64,000 nt of DNA, taken from Jannaschia pagri (GTDB taxonomy: Bacteria; Pseudomonadota; Alphaproteobacteria; Rhodobacterales; Rhodobacteraceae). Location of the stretch: NCBI RefSeq assembly GCF_019655435.1, contig NZ_BPFH01000006.1:1-64000 (forward strand), given 5' to 3'. Shown piece by piece: positions 48,589-60,203 of the stretch. The translations under genes and the position numbers were made by a program. Each line of letters opens with the position of its first letter. Position 1 is the stretch's first letter. The notes below the pieces were generated by a model. The model ran no database searches, was not told the origin of the DNA, and saw only the letters and a list, made by a program, of their open reading frames with translations.

Positions 48589-49494
48589 GTCATGGCCTCC
48601 TTGGGTCTACGATAGGGATCGGTCTGCACCGCGCCCCGCCGGATGGCAACATTGACGCGCGCGATCCCCGAGGGGTGGGCGTTATCCCTGGGGCAAGGCT
48701 CGCTGCAATGCGTTCATGGGGTCCATCTGGCAATCAACCTCCGCCGACTGCATGTGTTGCGACAACTCAGAGCCAGACTGTTCTGGGTTCCGTGTTCCAG
48801 ACCACGCCGTAATCGTTCGCCGTTTGACCGGTTTCCCGCGAGGGCCTGCGTTCTAGCGCTGTTGTGGACCTGCTGCTTACAGGGGCGCGAGACCGCGCCA
48901 CACTTTGGTTTTGTTGAGTGTAACTGCCCCGTCGCACAGGGTTTGTGCCGCGTTCGTCTTGGGTAACAGTACGGCTGCACCGGATCTCATCCATTGTGCG
49001 TTCGCGGTTTTGCGATCCGTTTTCAATCAGACAACAGGCGTCTTGCCTGTTACTCCAAGCGCGTTGGCCCACTTTGTGCCGCTAGCTCGAAGCAGACCTG
49101 CGGACTGTTCATGAAGATCGGTGACGCTGTATCTCACCACCAATCGTTGTTTTGCAGTTTCGCGGACGATGGGGGTGCAAATCCTCCGCGCCATCTCAAG
49201 CCACTGCGATAGACGGGAGAGCCCCAATCCAGTCGCACAGAACGACTACGGCCAGATCGCGAAGCGACGCCTGCTCGGACAAGTGTGGACAGTATACGGC
49301 TGTTTCAGCCTCAGAGCACTCCCCGATCCTCGATTCCTTTGCCAGACTGCCAGGTCCAAATTCGATGTCAGGGCCACCTCTGACGACAGCCGCTATCCCG
49401 CAGATAAGGCCAGAACGCCGCGACCTTGGTTGAGACGGTTCGTCATGACGCCAGTCCGCGGCCCCCAGGACGGAGAAGCCTCTTCCGCTCGCTC
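48589..49494. other. About 0.9 kb without a supported gene
   Basis: No frame here has coding character, a ribosome site or a recognisable motif, and the sequence is more AT-rich than its neighbours. A 7-bp inverted repeat AACAGGC-GTCTT-GCCTGTT lies at 49034-49052. It could be a decayed gene, an untranslated RNA locus, or a remnant of transfer. I could not match it to a known RNA family. Confidence 0.6.
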
Positions 49495-50757
49495 TTAACC
49501 GTTCTCCTGCAAAACACGCCCCGCAAGGTAGAGCGAGCCGCAGATCAGAATCCGCGCATCTGGCGTCTCGGCGGAGATGCTTGAGATCGCTTCCTCAACG
49601 GAACTCGCCTCAGTCGCGGACAACCCTGCCGATATGGCCGCCGCACAGGTCTCTGCCGCAGAAAGGGTCGCGGCCTCCCCTGGAATGGAGACCCCGTATA
49701 GGTGGGCCACGCGCCCGGCCAATGGCCGCATGTAGCCGGTGGCGTCCTTGGTGTTGAGCATGCCGCAGACCAGATAGGTTGGTCGCTCTGGCAGGCGGCC
49801 CAGCGCCTCGGCCAGCGCCGCCCCCGCTGCCGGGTTGTGGCCCCCATCCAGCCAAAGCTCCGATGATCCAGCGGCCTCAACCAGCGGCCCATGGGTCAGC
49901 CGTTGCATCCGGGCGGGCCAGACTGCCTGACGCATGGCTGCCTCAGCCCCGTTGGCGCGGTCCAACGCGCGCAGGGCGGCGATGACCATCCCGGCATTTT
50001 GAACTTGGTGGGCGCCAATGAGGCGTGGCGGCGGCAGATCCATGAGGCCCGTCTCATCCTGGAAGATCAGGCGCCCTGCCTCTTCGCTGACGTGCCAATG
50101 CTGTCCATGTATCAATAGGGGGGCGTTCAGTCGCGCGGCCCTGTATTCGATCACTTCGAGCGCGGCCTCTTCCTGGGGGCCGACGACACAGGGCACGCCA
50201 GGTTTTAAGATCCCCGCTTTCTCGGCGGCGATCTTTTCGACCGTATCCCCAAGGAAGCCTTCATGGTCCATGGAGACTGGCGTGATGATCGTCAATGCGG
50301 GGTTCACGACATTGGTGGCGTCGAGACGGCCGCCAAGCCCCACCTCCAACAAAGTCCAATCGGCACGCGCGCGCGCGAAAGCCAACAAGGCGGCGACCGT
50401 GGTGATCTCGAAGTAGGTGATGGGTGCGCCGCCGTTGGCCGTCTCGCATTCCTCCAATAGGTCAGAGAGGGCGCTTTCATCTATCAGCTCCCCGGCCAGT
50501 CGAATGCGTTCGTGGAACCGTGCGAGATGCGGTGAAGTATAGGCGTGACAGGTGTCGCCTGCGCCTTCCAAGCCCGCGCGCAGCATGGCCAAGGTGGAGC
50601 CTTTCCCGTTCGTCCCGGCGATGTGGATCACAGGCGGCAGTTTGGTTTCGGGATGGTCCAGCGCGGCCAACAACCGGTGAACGCGGTCCAGGACAAGGTC
50701 GATGACCTTGGGGTGCAGCGCCATCAGGCGCTCCAGTATGACGTCAGAGCTTTGCAT
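49495..50757 (-). CDS. folC: Folylpolyglutamate/dihydrofolate synthase
   Basis: FolC adds glutamates to folates and makes dihydrofolate. The 420-residue Mur-ligase-like enzyme contains the P loop HIAGTNGKGST, TSPHLARFHERIRL and ATNVVNPALTIITPVSMDH, and ends in the C-terminal Rossmann domain. The start is ATG 50757 (MQSSDVILERLMALHPK); the in-frame extension upstream runs into a double-hairpin repeat. It follows accD with 87 bases between, the same order as in many proteobacteria. Confidence 0.95.
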   Translation of the reverse strand: MQSSDVILERLMALHPKVIDLVLDRVHRLLAALDHPETKLPPVIHIAGTNGKGSTLAMLRAGLEGAGDTCHAYTSPHLARFHERIRLAGELIDESALSDLLEECETANGGAPITYFEITTVAALLAFARARADWTLLEVGLGGRLDATNVVNPALTIITPVSMDHEGFLGDTVEKIAAEKAGILKPGVPCVVGPQEEAALEVIEYRAARLNAPLLIHGQHWHVSEEAGRLIFQDETGLMDLPPPRLIGAHQVQNAGMVIAALRALDRANGAEAAMRQAVWPARMQRLTHGPLVEAAGSSELWLDGGHNPAAGAALAEALGRLPERPTYLVCGMLNTKDATGYMRPLAGRVAHLYGVSIPGEAATLSAAETCAAAISAGLSATEASSVEEAISSISAETPDARILICGSLYLAGRVLQENG

Positions 50758-50787
50758 CGCGGGGCCTGGCTGGGGGTGGGTGGGGGC

Positions 50788-50829
50788 GGCGGCGGTCAAC
50801 CGCCGCCTGATCGCCGGTAACCGGCGATC
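50788..50829. repeat. Double-hairpin intergenic repeat, copy 2
   Basis: GGCGGCGGT/ACCGCCGCC (50788-50807) and GATCGCCGGT/ACCGGCGATC (50809-50829) reproduce, with small differences, the pair of palindromes at 4273-4312. It lies between accD and folC, which are co-directional on the minus strand. It could separate or stabilise the two transcripts. Confidence 0.75.
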
Positions 50830-50844
50830 CGCGCCCGTCCGGGG

Positions 50845-51807
50845 TTAAGCGGAATCGCCTGAGGGAAGACTGTCGATTGCCGGTGCTTCGGTGTGCGGTT
50901 GCACTGCCTCCGCCGGGGCGGGCGCCGACGGGCGCGGCAGGTCACCGTGTACCACAGGGCTGAGGCCCATCAGCATGCGGAGGATCGTAGCGAGCTCTTC
51001 GCGGTGCTGGCTGCGCGGCGTCACGCGGTCCAACATACCGTGGTCGAGCAGATACTCCGCCCGCTGAAAGCCTTCGGGTAGGGTCTCGCGGATGGTCTGC
51101 TCGATCACACGGGGGCCCGCAAAACAAATCAGCGCGTTCGGCTCCGCGATATGGACATCGCCTAGCATGGCGTAGCTCGCTGTGACGCCGCCTGTCGTTG
51201 GATGTGTCAGCACCACCACGTAAGGTAGCCCCGCCTCCTTCAGCATCTCAACGGCGACGGTCGTCCGGGGCATTTGCATCAGGCTGAGGATCCCCTCCTG
51301 CATGCGCGCGCCACCGGCGGCGGAAAACAGAACCAAGGGGCGCCCCATGGCGACGGCGCGTTCGGCGGCGGCGATGATCGCATTGCCCACGTACATCCCC
51401 ATGGACCCGGCCATGAAGCTGAAATCCTGCGCCGCAGCGACGACCGGCGTCTTGAGGATCTCGCCCTCGGCCACCAACATCGCTTCGGCCTCGCCCGTGC
51501 CCTTCTGGGCCGCTTTCAGTCGGTCGGGATAGCGTTTTTGGTCGCGGAACTTGAGCGGGTCATCGATTGGCGCTGGTACGACGACCTCGGTGAAGATCCC
51601 GCCATCGAAGAGCGCCGTGAAGCGGTCGCGTGGCGAAATCTGCATGTGATGGTCGCAATTCGTGCAGACCTGCAGGTTATCGGCCAATTCCCTGTGGAAC
51701 AGCATGGTTCCGCAGTTATCGCATTTAGTCCAGAGGTTCTCGGGCACCTCGCGGCGGGAAAACAGCGAGTTAATTTTGGGCCGGACGTAGTTCGAAATCC
51801 AGTTCAT
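50845..51807 (-). CDS. accD: Acetyl-CoA carboxylase carboxyltransferase subunit beta
   Basis: AccD with AccA transfers the carboxyl group from biotin to acetyl-CoA, giving malonyl-CoA for fatty-acid synthesis. The 320-residue protein starts [12 protein letters not shown] and has the zinc ribbon [12 protein letters not shown] and [10 protein letters not shown]. The crotonase-fold core shows [12 protein letters not shown] and [19 protein letters not shown] Pro/Ala-rich tail of about 40 residues ends the protein. The ATG is 51807. A CPBP gene lies upstream on the same strand. Confidence 0.97.
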   Translation of the reverse strand: MNWISNYVRPKINSLFSRREVPENLWTKCDNCGTMLFHRELADNLQVCTNCDHHMQISPRDRFTALFDGGIFTEVVVPAPIDDPLKFRDQKRYPDRLKAAQKGTGEAEAMLVAEGEILKTPVVAAAQDFSFMAGSMGMYVGNAIIAAAERAVAMGRPLVLFSAAGGARMQEGILSLMQMPRTTVAVEMLKEAGLPYVVVLTHPTTGGVTASYAMLGDVHIAEPNALICFAGPRVIEQTIRETLPEGFQRAEYLLDHGMLDRVTPRSQHREELATILRMLMGLSPVVHGDLPRPSAPAPAEAVQPHTEAPAIDSLPSGDSA

Positions 51808-51897
51808 CGCGCCTCTCCGCTGCCTTGACGGTGCGGAGATATGCCGCGCGCCTGGTGATTGCAATTCGTGGCGTCACCCCAGCGGCGGCTGTTTGGT

Positions 51898-52797
51898 TCA
51901 GCTCTCGGGGGCTGTTCCCCGCCGCGCAAGCCACAGCCGGATCGCTGCCCAGATGATGATCGTGGTCAGCATGTCTTGCAGAACGAGGGGCCGCAGAATG
52001 TCGGTGTTCTCCGCCGTGAACGGCGTTGTCCAAAGCGATGCGCCCGAAATCGAGCCATTGAGCGACACCACAAGGATCGCAATCGTGTTGTTCACGAAAT
52101 GGACGCCCCACGCCGCCCCGATGGACCCCGTCACGCGCGTCAGATCCGCCGCCACCAGCCCGAACAGCGTGGCTGCCGCCACCAACCACGGGGCGTTTGA
52201 GCCCGCCGTTCCGGGATCGTAGTGCAACAGGCCAAAGGCAATCGACGGCAGCACCATCCAAACCAGCCAATGGTTGAACCGCGCGGCGAGTTGCTGTTGC
52301 AGATAGCCACGAAACAGCACCTCTTCGGCGCCGGTCTGTAGCAGGATGCCCAGCAGTGTGGCGGGCAGGAACGTCAGGAAAAGGTCCAGGGGCGTGTTGG
52401 GCTGCACGGTGTAGGGCAGCGGCAGGATCACGGTCAGAGCGCCAAACACGGCGACGGCGATCCCGCTGGCCACGACAAAGTCACGCACCAAGCCCGCGCC
52501 GAACAGCGACACACCGGGGCGGCTATGCATCACCCGGGCGGCGGCCAGGCTGCCCAGGAACATGCCGCCAAACGTGCCCAATAACAGGACGACGGCGGTC
52601 GGCGTCTCGGCAAGGGCGATGCGCTGCATCCATCCGTCCAACCCGGCGTTTCCGACGGTTGCCCAGACCGAGGCGAGGATGCCGATGATCGTGACGATAT
52701 AGATGGCCATGACGACCACGACGCCAACCAACAGGCGCCAAAGCTGGGGGCGTGCCCGCGCGGGGGCAACGAAACGGTCGAAGGCTGGGGTCCACAT
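51898..52797 (-). CDS. CPBP-family intramembrane protease
   Basis: A 299-residue membrane protein with about seven or eight hydrophobic helices. The Abi/CPBP motifs are present: EEVLFRGYLQQQL (motif 1, EExxxR), FGLLHYD (motif 2) and WGVHFVNN (motif 3 His/Asn). Family members include CAAX prenyl proteases and bacteriocin-immunity proteins, and substrate here is unknown. ATG 52797 is chosen; it is divergent from ilvD across 133 bases. Confidence 0.9.
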   Translation of the reverse strand: MWTPAFDRFVAPARARPQLWRLLVGVVVVMAIYIVTIIGILASVWATVGNAGLDGWMQRIALAETPTAVVLLLGTFGGMFLGSLAAARVMHSRPGVSLFGAGLVRDFVVASGIAVAVFGALTVILPLPYTVQPNTPLDLFLTFLPATLLGILLQTGAEEVLFRGYLQQQLAARFNHWLVWMVLPSIAFGLLHYDPGTAGSNAPWLVAAATLFGLVAADLTRVTGSIGAAWGVHFVNNTIAILVVSLNGSISGASLWTTPFTAENTDILRPLVLQDMLTTIIIWAAIRLWLARRGTAPES

Positions 52798-52930
52798 GGG
52801 ATATCTGCTCTGATTGTTTTGACGCAGAAGGTAGCGCTGCTGGTGCCATGCGGCAATCATGCGGTTGCGGAACCGCTTGTCTGCCTTGCGCCCCTTCTCT
52901 ATCGACGGGACCGACGGACAGGAGGATACG

Positions 52931-54694
52931 ATGCTCAAAGGCCCCACGGACAAATCCAAGCTGCCAAGCCGCCACGTGACCGAGGGCCCCGCGCGCGCCC
53001 CGCACCGCAGCTACTTCTATGCCATGGGGTTGGGCGAGGAAGAGATTCACCAGCCCTGGGTCGGCGTCGCCACCTGCTGGAACGAAGCCGCGCCCTGTAA
53101 CATCGCCCTGAACCGTCAGGCCCAGGCCGTGAAGCTGGGCGTCAAGCAGGGTAACGGTACCCCGAGGGAATTCACCACCATCACCGTCACCGACGGCATC
53201 GCCATGGGGCACGAGGGGATGCGGTCCTCGCTCGCCTCGCGCGAGGCGATTGCCGATACCGTCGAATTGACCATGCGCGGCCACTGCTATGACGCGCTGG
53301 TGGGTCTGGCCGGGTGCGACAAATCCCTGCCAGGGATGATGATGGCCATGGTCCGGTTGAACACGCCGTCGGTGTTCATCTACGGCGGCTCCATCCTGCC
53401 GGGCAAAGCCCCCGCCGGCGCCGATGTGCCCGAGGAATACCGCGACCGCGACCTGACTGTTCAGGACATGTTCGAAGCTGTGGGCAACCACCAGGCCGGG
53501 AACCTGTCGGACGCCGCGCTGGATGTACTGGAACGGGTGGCCTGCCCCTCGGCTGGGGCCTGTGGGGGTCAATTCACCGCCAACACCATGGCCTGCGTGT
53601 CCGAGGCGATTGGTCTGGCGCTCTTCAACTCCTCCGGTGCGCCTGCGCCCTATGAAAGTCGGGATCAGTACTCCATTGCCTCCGGTCAGGCGGTGATGAA
53701 TCTGATCGAGAAGAACATCCGCGCCCGTGACGTTGTCACCCGCAAGTCGCTGGAAAACGCGGCCCGCATCGTGGCCTGCACCGGCGGGTCGACCAATGCC
53801 GGTCTGCACCTGCCTGCCATCGCCCATGAGGCGGGGATCGAGTTCACGTTGGAGGATGTCTGCGACATCTTCCGCGACACGCCCTATTTCGTCGACCTGA
53901 AGCCGGGCGGCCAGTATGTGGCCAAGGACCTCTATGAGGCCGGCGGCGTGCCGGTCGTGATGAAGGAGCTACGCAAGGCGGGTCTGATCCACGAAGACTG
54001 CGTCACTGCCTCTGGCCGCTCCATCGGTGAGGAGTTGGACAGCGTCAAAGGCGACGCGGACGGCAAGGTTATCTATCCCATCGAGACGCCCATCACCAAG
54101 ACGGGCGGTGTCGTGGGCCTGAAGGGCAATCTCGCCCCCGAAGGCGCCATCGTGAAGGTCGCGGGCATGGAGGCGCAGCATCAGCTGTTCACCGGCCCGG
54201 CCCGCGTGTTCGAATGCGAAGAGGACGCCTTCGAGGCCGTGAAGGCGCGCGAGTACGAAGAAGGCGAGGTCATCGTCATCCGCAACGAAGGCCCCGCCGG
54301 TGGGCCCGGTATGCGCGAGATGCTGGCGACCACCGCCGCCCTGTCCGGCCAGGGCATGGGCAAGAAGGTCGCGCTAATCACCGACGGGCGCTTTTCAGGC
54401 GCGACGCGCGGTTTCTGCGTGGGCCATGTCGGCCCCGAAGCGGCGCACGGCGGGCCAATCGCCTTGGTCCAGAACGGCGACGTCATCACGCTGAACGCCA
54501 TCGAAGGGACCATCTCGGTAAACCTGACCGAGGATGAACTGGCCGCACGCAAGGCGGACTGGACCGGCGCCCGCAAGACGATCTACGCCTCGGGCGCCCT
54601 GTGGAAGTACGCTCAATTGGTCGGATCGGCCAAGTACGGCGCCTGCACCCATCCGGGCGCCAAGGGCGAAAAGCACATCTACATGGATCTCTGA
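52931..54694 (+). CDS. ilvD: Dihydroxy-acid dehydratase
   Basis: IlvD dehydrates 2,3-dihydroxy-3-methylbutanoate and -pentanoate in valine, isoleucine, leucine and pantothenate synthesis. The 587-residue enzyme carries the Fe-S ligand motifs [22 protein letters not shown] and [15 protein letters not shown], and the C-terminal [22 protein letters not shown] 52931 is preceded by AGGAGG. It heads a likely operon with three poorly known genes. Confidence 0.97.
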   Translation: MLKGPTDKSKLPSRHVTEGPARAPHRSYFYAMGLGEEEIHQPWVGVATCWNEAAPCNIALNRQAQAVKLGVKQGNGTPREFTTITVTDGIAMGHEGMRSSLASREAIADTVELTMRGHCYDALVGLAGCDKSLPGMMMAMVRLNTPSVFIYGGSILPGKAPAGADVPEEYRDRDLTVQDMFEAVGNHQAGNLSDAALDVLERVACPSAGACGGQFTANTMACVSEAIGLALFNSSGAPAPYESRDQYSIASGQAVMNLIEKNIRARDVVTRKSLENAARIVACTGGSTNAGLHLPAIAHEAGIEFTLEDVCDIFRDTPYFVDLKPGGQYVAKDLYEAGGVPVVMKELRKAGLIHEDCVTASGRSIGEELDSVKGDADGKVIYPIETPITKTGGVVGLKGNLAPEGAIVKVAGMEAQHQLFTGPARVFECEEDAFEAVKAREYEEGEVIVIRNEGPAGGPGMREMLATTAALSGQGMGKKVALITDGRFSGATRGFCVGHVGPEAAHGGPIALVQNGDVITLNAIEGTISVNLTEDELAARKADWTGARKTIYASGALWKYAQLVGSAKYGACTHPGAKGEKHIYMDL

Positions 54695-54703
54695 GCCACC
54701 CCG

Positions 54704-55480
54704 ATGCGCAACCCGCTGCCCGATCTGTTGCAAGCCCTGCGGTCCCGCCGGGCCGTGCGGCGCTGGCAGCGGGCGGCAGGGGCCGGGCGCGCCATGACCC
54801 ATGGTCAACTGGCCCGGATTGCCCCCCAGGCGAGGGCCGTGGGGGCCGCCGCCAACAGCCTGACGGAGGCGGCGGACCGACGTCTTTTGGGGCCCGGGAT
54901 CGGTCAAGACGGTATTGAGCGGCCGCCCCAATGCGATTGGGCCTGGCGGGCTGGGCCTTGGGCCGCGCGCATGTCCCCCGCGACACTTGTGGGTGTCCAA
55001 GGCGGCACGCCTGTGGGGGCGGGCGCGCGCCTGTTCCATGATTGCCCCCTGGCCGAGATCACCGTGCGACAGACCTCTGTCACGACTGCGGGCGTCCCGG
55101 CGCCCTTCGTGCTGTCGCTTGATGCGCTCGCCTTTGAGGGCAGTTTTCTGTCCCTGGCGATTGACCTGCCGACCGAGGCTGTCGCCTCGCTGACCCGCAG
55201 CCATATCGTCTGCGTGACGACGCGTATGCATATGGAACGCCGTGCCGAAGTCTTTGTCCGCCTGAACCTCAGCCACGGCCCCAATACCGACCAGATGGTG
55301 AGCGAAGTCACGCCGGGGTCGGACGGGCCCGTTGTGTCAGAGTTCGACTTGGGGTTTGAGACGTTCAACCCCGCCCGGCTCAAGGCTGCGTGGATTGATC
55401 TGATCTTTGATACGCCCGCCATGAACAGGGTCGTGCTAGAGGACGTGACGGTGACCCGCCGCCCCCGCGCGGCCCTTTAG
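54704..55480 (+). CDS. Hypothetical protein, DUF6478-like
   Basis: This 258-residue soluble protein resembles, from memory, the DUF6478 family of Rhodobacteraceae. It starts with a helical basic segment and then a beta-rich domain including FLSLAIDLPTEA and VFVRLNLSHGPNTDQM, perhaps a carbohydrate-binding-like sandwich. No catalytic motif is visible. ATG 54704 lies ten bases after the ilvD stop, and the next gene follows at ten bases, suggesting one operon. Function unknown. Confidence 0.75.
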   Translation: MRNPLPDLLQALRSRRAVRRWQRAAGAGRAMTHGQLARIAPQARAVGAAANSLTEAADRRLLGPGIGQDGIERPPQCDWAWRAGPWAARMSPATLVGVQGGTPVGAGARLFHDCPLAEITVRQTSVTTAGVPAPFVLSLDALAFEGSFLSLAIDLPTEAVASLTRSHIVCVTTRMHMERRAEVFVRLNLSHGPNTDQMVSEVTPGSDGPVVSEFDLGFETFNPARLKAAWIDLIFDTPAMNRVVLEDVTVTRRPRAAL

Positions 55481-55490
55481 AGGACATCCG

Positions 55491-55853
55491 ATGGCCTGGA
55501 CGCTCAGCCGCATCTCTCTGATCGGGGGCAGCTACCGGGGTCTTTTGTCCGGCGAGGGTGAGGCACCCGCATTGGAAATGTGGCTCGACGGGGATGTGAT
55601 CGGCCACATGACCCTTGTGCCCCTGGGGGAGGGGAGCGGCGAGTGGCAGGTGGACGGAGAAATCAGCGCAGCCGTTTTGACCGCCGGAACCTGGACCGTC
55701 TCGATCCGGGCCGAGGGCGATATCCTCGACACGATCACCTTTATCGCTGGCCTGGACGCCCCCGAAGATCTGCGGGCGGAGGTGGATGCCCTGCGCGCCG
55801 AGGTAACTTTGTTGAAGGCGGCCTTTCGCCGCCACATCACCCAGCAAGACTGA
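55491..55853 (+). CDS. Hypothetical protein with C-terminal coiled coil
   Basis: I do not recognise this 120-residue protein. It is beta-strand-rich to about residue 88 and ends in a short heptad helix (LRAEVDALRAEVTLLKAAF), which would support a dimer or trimer. No signal peptide or membrane helix is seen. It sits between the DUF6478-like gene and the degenerate histidine phosphatase on one strand, with 10- and 16-base gaps. Confidence 0.7.
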   Translation: MAWTLSRISLIGGSYRGLLSGEGEAPALEMWLDGDVIGHMTLVPLGEGSGEWQVDGEISAAVLTAGTWTVSIRAEGDILDTITFIAGLDAPEDLRAEVDALRAEVTLLKAAFRRHITQQD

Positions 55854-55869
55854 CCCGAGGGATAAAGAC

Positions 55870-56457
55870 ATGGCTGAGATCTGGATGATCACCCATGGCC
55901 AGGTAACGCGCGATCCAGCGGTGCCGGTGCCCCAATGGCCCCTGACGCCGGAGGGGCGGACGCGACATGGGCGCCTGAACGCCCGATTGGTTGCCGAAGG
56001 CTTTGGCTCGCTCTGGTCCTCACCCGAACAAAAGGCCCGGGACGCCGCCGAGATACACGGAACAGCGCTTGGCCTCGTCCCAGGCGTCCGCGAGGGGCTG
56101 TCGGAAAACGACCGTTCCTCCACCGGGTTCCTTCCACCCCATCAGTTCGAAGCGGCCGCTGACGCTTTCTTCGGGGCGCCTGACGTGTCTTGGAATGGGT
56201 GGGAAACTGCGGCGGCGGCCCAGGCCCGGATCCTGCGAACTGTTCGGGCGATCGATGCCGAAGCCGTACCCGGAAATGTCCTGATCTGCGGGCACGGAGC
56301 CGTCACGGCCCTGACCCTCTGTCACGCCATGGGTGTCCCCATATCGCGCCAATGGGACCAGCCCGGCGGCGGTGGCGGCAACGTGATCCGTCTGCGGCGT
56401 GGTGATCTGGGGCTGCTTGCCGGTTGGACGTCTATCGAGGATCTGGCGGTCGCTTGA
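55870..56457 (+). CDS. Histidine-phosphatase-like protein with degenerate active site
   Basis: This 195-residue protein has the histidine phosphatase fold: the N-terminal nucleophile His in MITHGQV, SSPEQKARDAAEI and the second His in LICGHGAVTAL. The usual RHG at the start is THG, and the conserved Arg in SSPxxRAxxTA is replaced by Lys. Two phosphate-binding arginines are thus missing. The histidines are kept. It may bind, not hydrolyse, a phosphate, or use another substrate. Last gene of the ilvD run. Confidence 0.8.
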   Translation: MAEIWMITHGQVTRDPAVPVPQWPLTPEGRTRHGRLNARLVAEGFGSLWSSPEQKARDAAEIHGTALGLVPGVREGLSENDRSSTGFLPPHQFEAAADAFFGAPDVSWNGWETAAAAQARILRTVRAIDAEAVPGNVLICGHGAVTALTLCHAMGVPISRQWDQPGGGGGNVIRLRRGDLGLLAGWTSIEDLAVA

Positions 56458-56503
56458 CGTAACCCAGGCAAACGTCACCTTGTGACGCTGCGTTCCCCCG
56501 TGA

Positions 56504-58579
<2,076 letters not shown>

Positions 58580-58599
58580 GGGAGATTTTAGCTGAATTG

Positions 58600-58614
58600 T
58601 AACAGTATGTTACG
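58600..58614. promoter_or_regulatory. Inverted repeat GTAACA-GTA-TGTTAC
   Basis: A perfect 6-bp inverted repeat with a 3-bp spacer lies 21 bases after the fadH stop and 134 bases before the LysR gene. The T-N11-A spacing of LysR-type sites is approached (T-GTAACAGTATGTTA). It is a candidate autoregulatory operator or promoter element. Confidence 0.4.
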
Positions 58615-58747
58615 GAACTGTTTCCTTGTTTCATGCCTCGCTTTAATCCCGAAACGATCCAGAGATTGGCCCGCCCCCGGCACGGTCTCGCCGCAATCCA
58701 GGGGCATCAAATCCGGCAACCGTATAACTGTGTAAGGGTCTGCCAAA

Positions 58748-59653
58748 ATGGATCGTCTGTCAGAGATGGAAGCCTTCGCCACCGTGGTGGACCAGGGCGG
58801 CTTTACCGACGCTGCCAAGAAACTCGGCATCTCGAAATCGGCAGTGTCCAAGCATGTGTCTTCCCTTGAGACACGGCTGGGCGCGCGCCTTCTGAACCGC
58901 ACCACGCGCCGCGTCAGCCCGACTGAAATCGGTCTGGCCTACTATGACCGCGCCCGCCGGGTGCTTAATGACGCCGGAGAAGCGGACGCGCTGGTCACTG
59001 CCATGCAAAGCGCCCCGTCTGGCGTGTTGCGCGTTTCGGTCGCCACCGATTTCGGCGTGAACCACCTGTCCCCGATCTTGGGGTCCTTCCTGCACGAATA
59101 TCCCGACATCACCGTCAACATGGTGCTCAACAACCGCTACGTGGAGCTGATCTCCGAAGGGTTCGACCTGGCGGTGCGCATCGGTGAGTTGGAAGACAGC
59201 AGCCTGCGCGCGCGCAAGCTGGCCGAAACCCACAAGCAAATGATCGCTTCGCCGGAGTACCTGGAGGAATACGGTCGCCCCGCGCGGATCGACGATCTCA
59301 ACGACCACAAGCTTCTGCACTATTCCAACCAAGCCAATGGCTCGGTCTGGAAGCTGACGGCCCCCTCGGGTGAAAAGCGTCAGGTCCGGTCCGCAGGATG
59401 GCTGACGGTGAACGACGGACAAAGCCTGCTGACGGCGGCCTGTAATGGTCTTGGCATCGCGTTCTTGCCTGACTTTTTGTACGCCGAAGCGATGAAAGAG
59501 GGGAAGTTGATGCCAGCCATCGACGGACTGTCGCCCGAGACCCAGGGTATCTATGCCGTCTACCCGCCCGGCCGCTACACCCAGCCCAAAGTCCGCGCTT
59601 TCATCGATTTCCTCGTGGAAAGCTTCCGCGACAGCGGCCCTGGAAAGTGGTGA
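58748..59653 (+). CDS. LysR-family transcriptional regulator
   Basis: This 301-residue regulator has the winged helix-turn-helix at the N-terminus (FTDAAKKLGISKSAVSKHVS) and a periplasmic-binding-protein-like effector domain (about 90-295). MDRLSEMEAFATVVDQGGF and LLNRTTRRVSPTEIG are typical of the CrgA/DmlR-like group. It follows fadH on the same strand, so regulation of fadH or nearby genes is possible. The effector is unknown. Confidence 0.93.
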   Translation: MDRLSEMEAFATVVDQGGFTDAAKKLGISKSAVSKHVSSLETRLGARLLNRTTRRVSPTEIGLAYYDRARRVLNDAGEADALVTAMQSAPSGVLRVSVATDFGVNHLSPILGSFLHEYPDITVNMVLNNRYVELISEGFDLAVRIGELEDSSLRARKLAETHKQMIASPEYLEEYGRPARIDDLNDHKLLHYSNQANGSVWKLTAPSGEKRQVRSAGWLTVNDGQSLLTAACNGLGIAFLPDFLYAEAMKEGKLMPAIDGLSPETQGIYAVYPPGRYTQPKVRAFIDFLVESFRDSGPGKW

Positions 59654-59803
59654 TCTAAGCAGTCTGTGCCGCTCCCAAGGGGTGGCGCAGTCTGACGTGG
59701 GTTCGCGGCGCCATGGAGGCACTGCGGTGCCCACTCGGACGCCTTGCCGCAGGGACAAGACGTGCGGCTACCCTAGTTCCCGGCCTACCGGTGGGAGCAT
59801 ATC

Positions 59804-60193
59804 ATGACGACCTTGGCCCTTCTCAGCATCGCCATTCTCTTCGGGGGAATGGTGTTTTTCAGTTTCGGCTTTGCCCCCGTCTTGTTCGCGCAATTGCCGT
59901 CTGAGCGGGTGCGCCCGCTGCTTCGGGGAACGTTTCCCTATTATTACCTCGTGGTCATTGCGGTCTCAACCATCTGCGCGGCCGTCGCGATGATCGTGCA
60001 GCCCCTCGCGGCGGCGCTGTTGCTCGGCGTTTGCCTGAGCACGGTTTACGCGCGCCAGGATCTTATGGGGCGGATCAACGCGGCGACGGACCGGGGCGAT
60101 AAACGGATGTTCGGTATTCTCCATGGCCTGTCCGTGGTCATCCAACTGATCCAGATTGGCATCGTCGGCTGGGCGCTTATCCTCGTCGTTTGA
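59804..60193 (+). CDS. DUF4149-like membrane protein
   Basis: This 129-residue protein has four hydrophobic helices (about residues 5-27, 46-65, 67-80 and 108-127), with FSFGFAPVLFAQLPSERV near the N-terminus and LSTVYARQDLMGRINAATDR in a loop. This pattern matches DUF4149 (TMEM205-like) proteins. Function unknown; localisation in the inner membrane is predicted from helices only. It is convergent with the ompA-type gene. Confidence 0.78.
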   Translation: MTTLALLSIAILFGGMVFFSFGFAPVLFAQLPSERVRPLLRGTFPYYYLVVIAVSTICAAVAMIVQPLAAALLLGVCLSTVYARQDLMGRINAATDRGDKRMFGILHGLSVVIQLIQIGIVGWALILVV

Positions 60194-60203
60194 GGCGATG
60201 AGG

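Noticed and set aside
49171-49190. T-arm-like GGGGG-TGCAAATC-CTCC, possible tRNA or tmRNA end
   Set aside because: No acceptor, D or anticodon stem can be formed around it.
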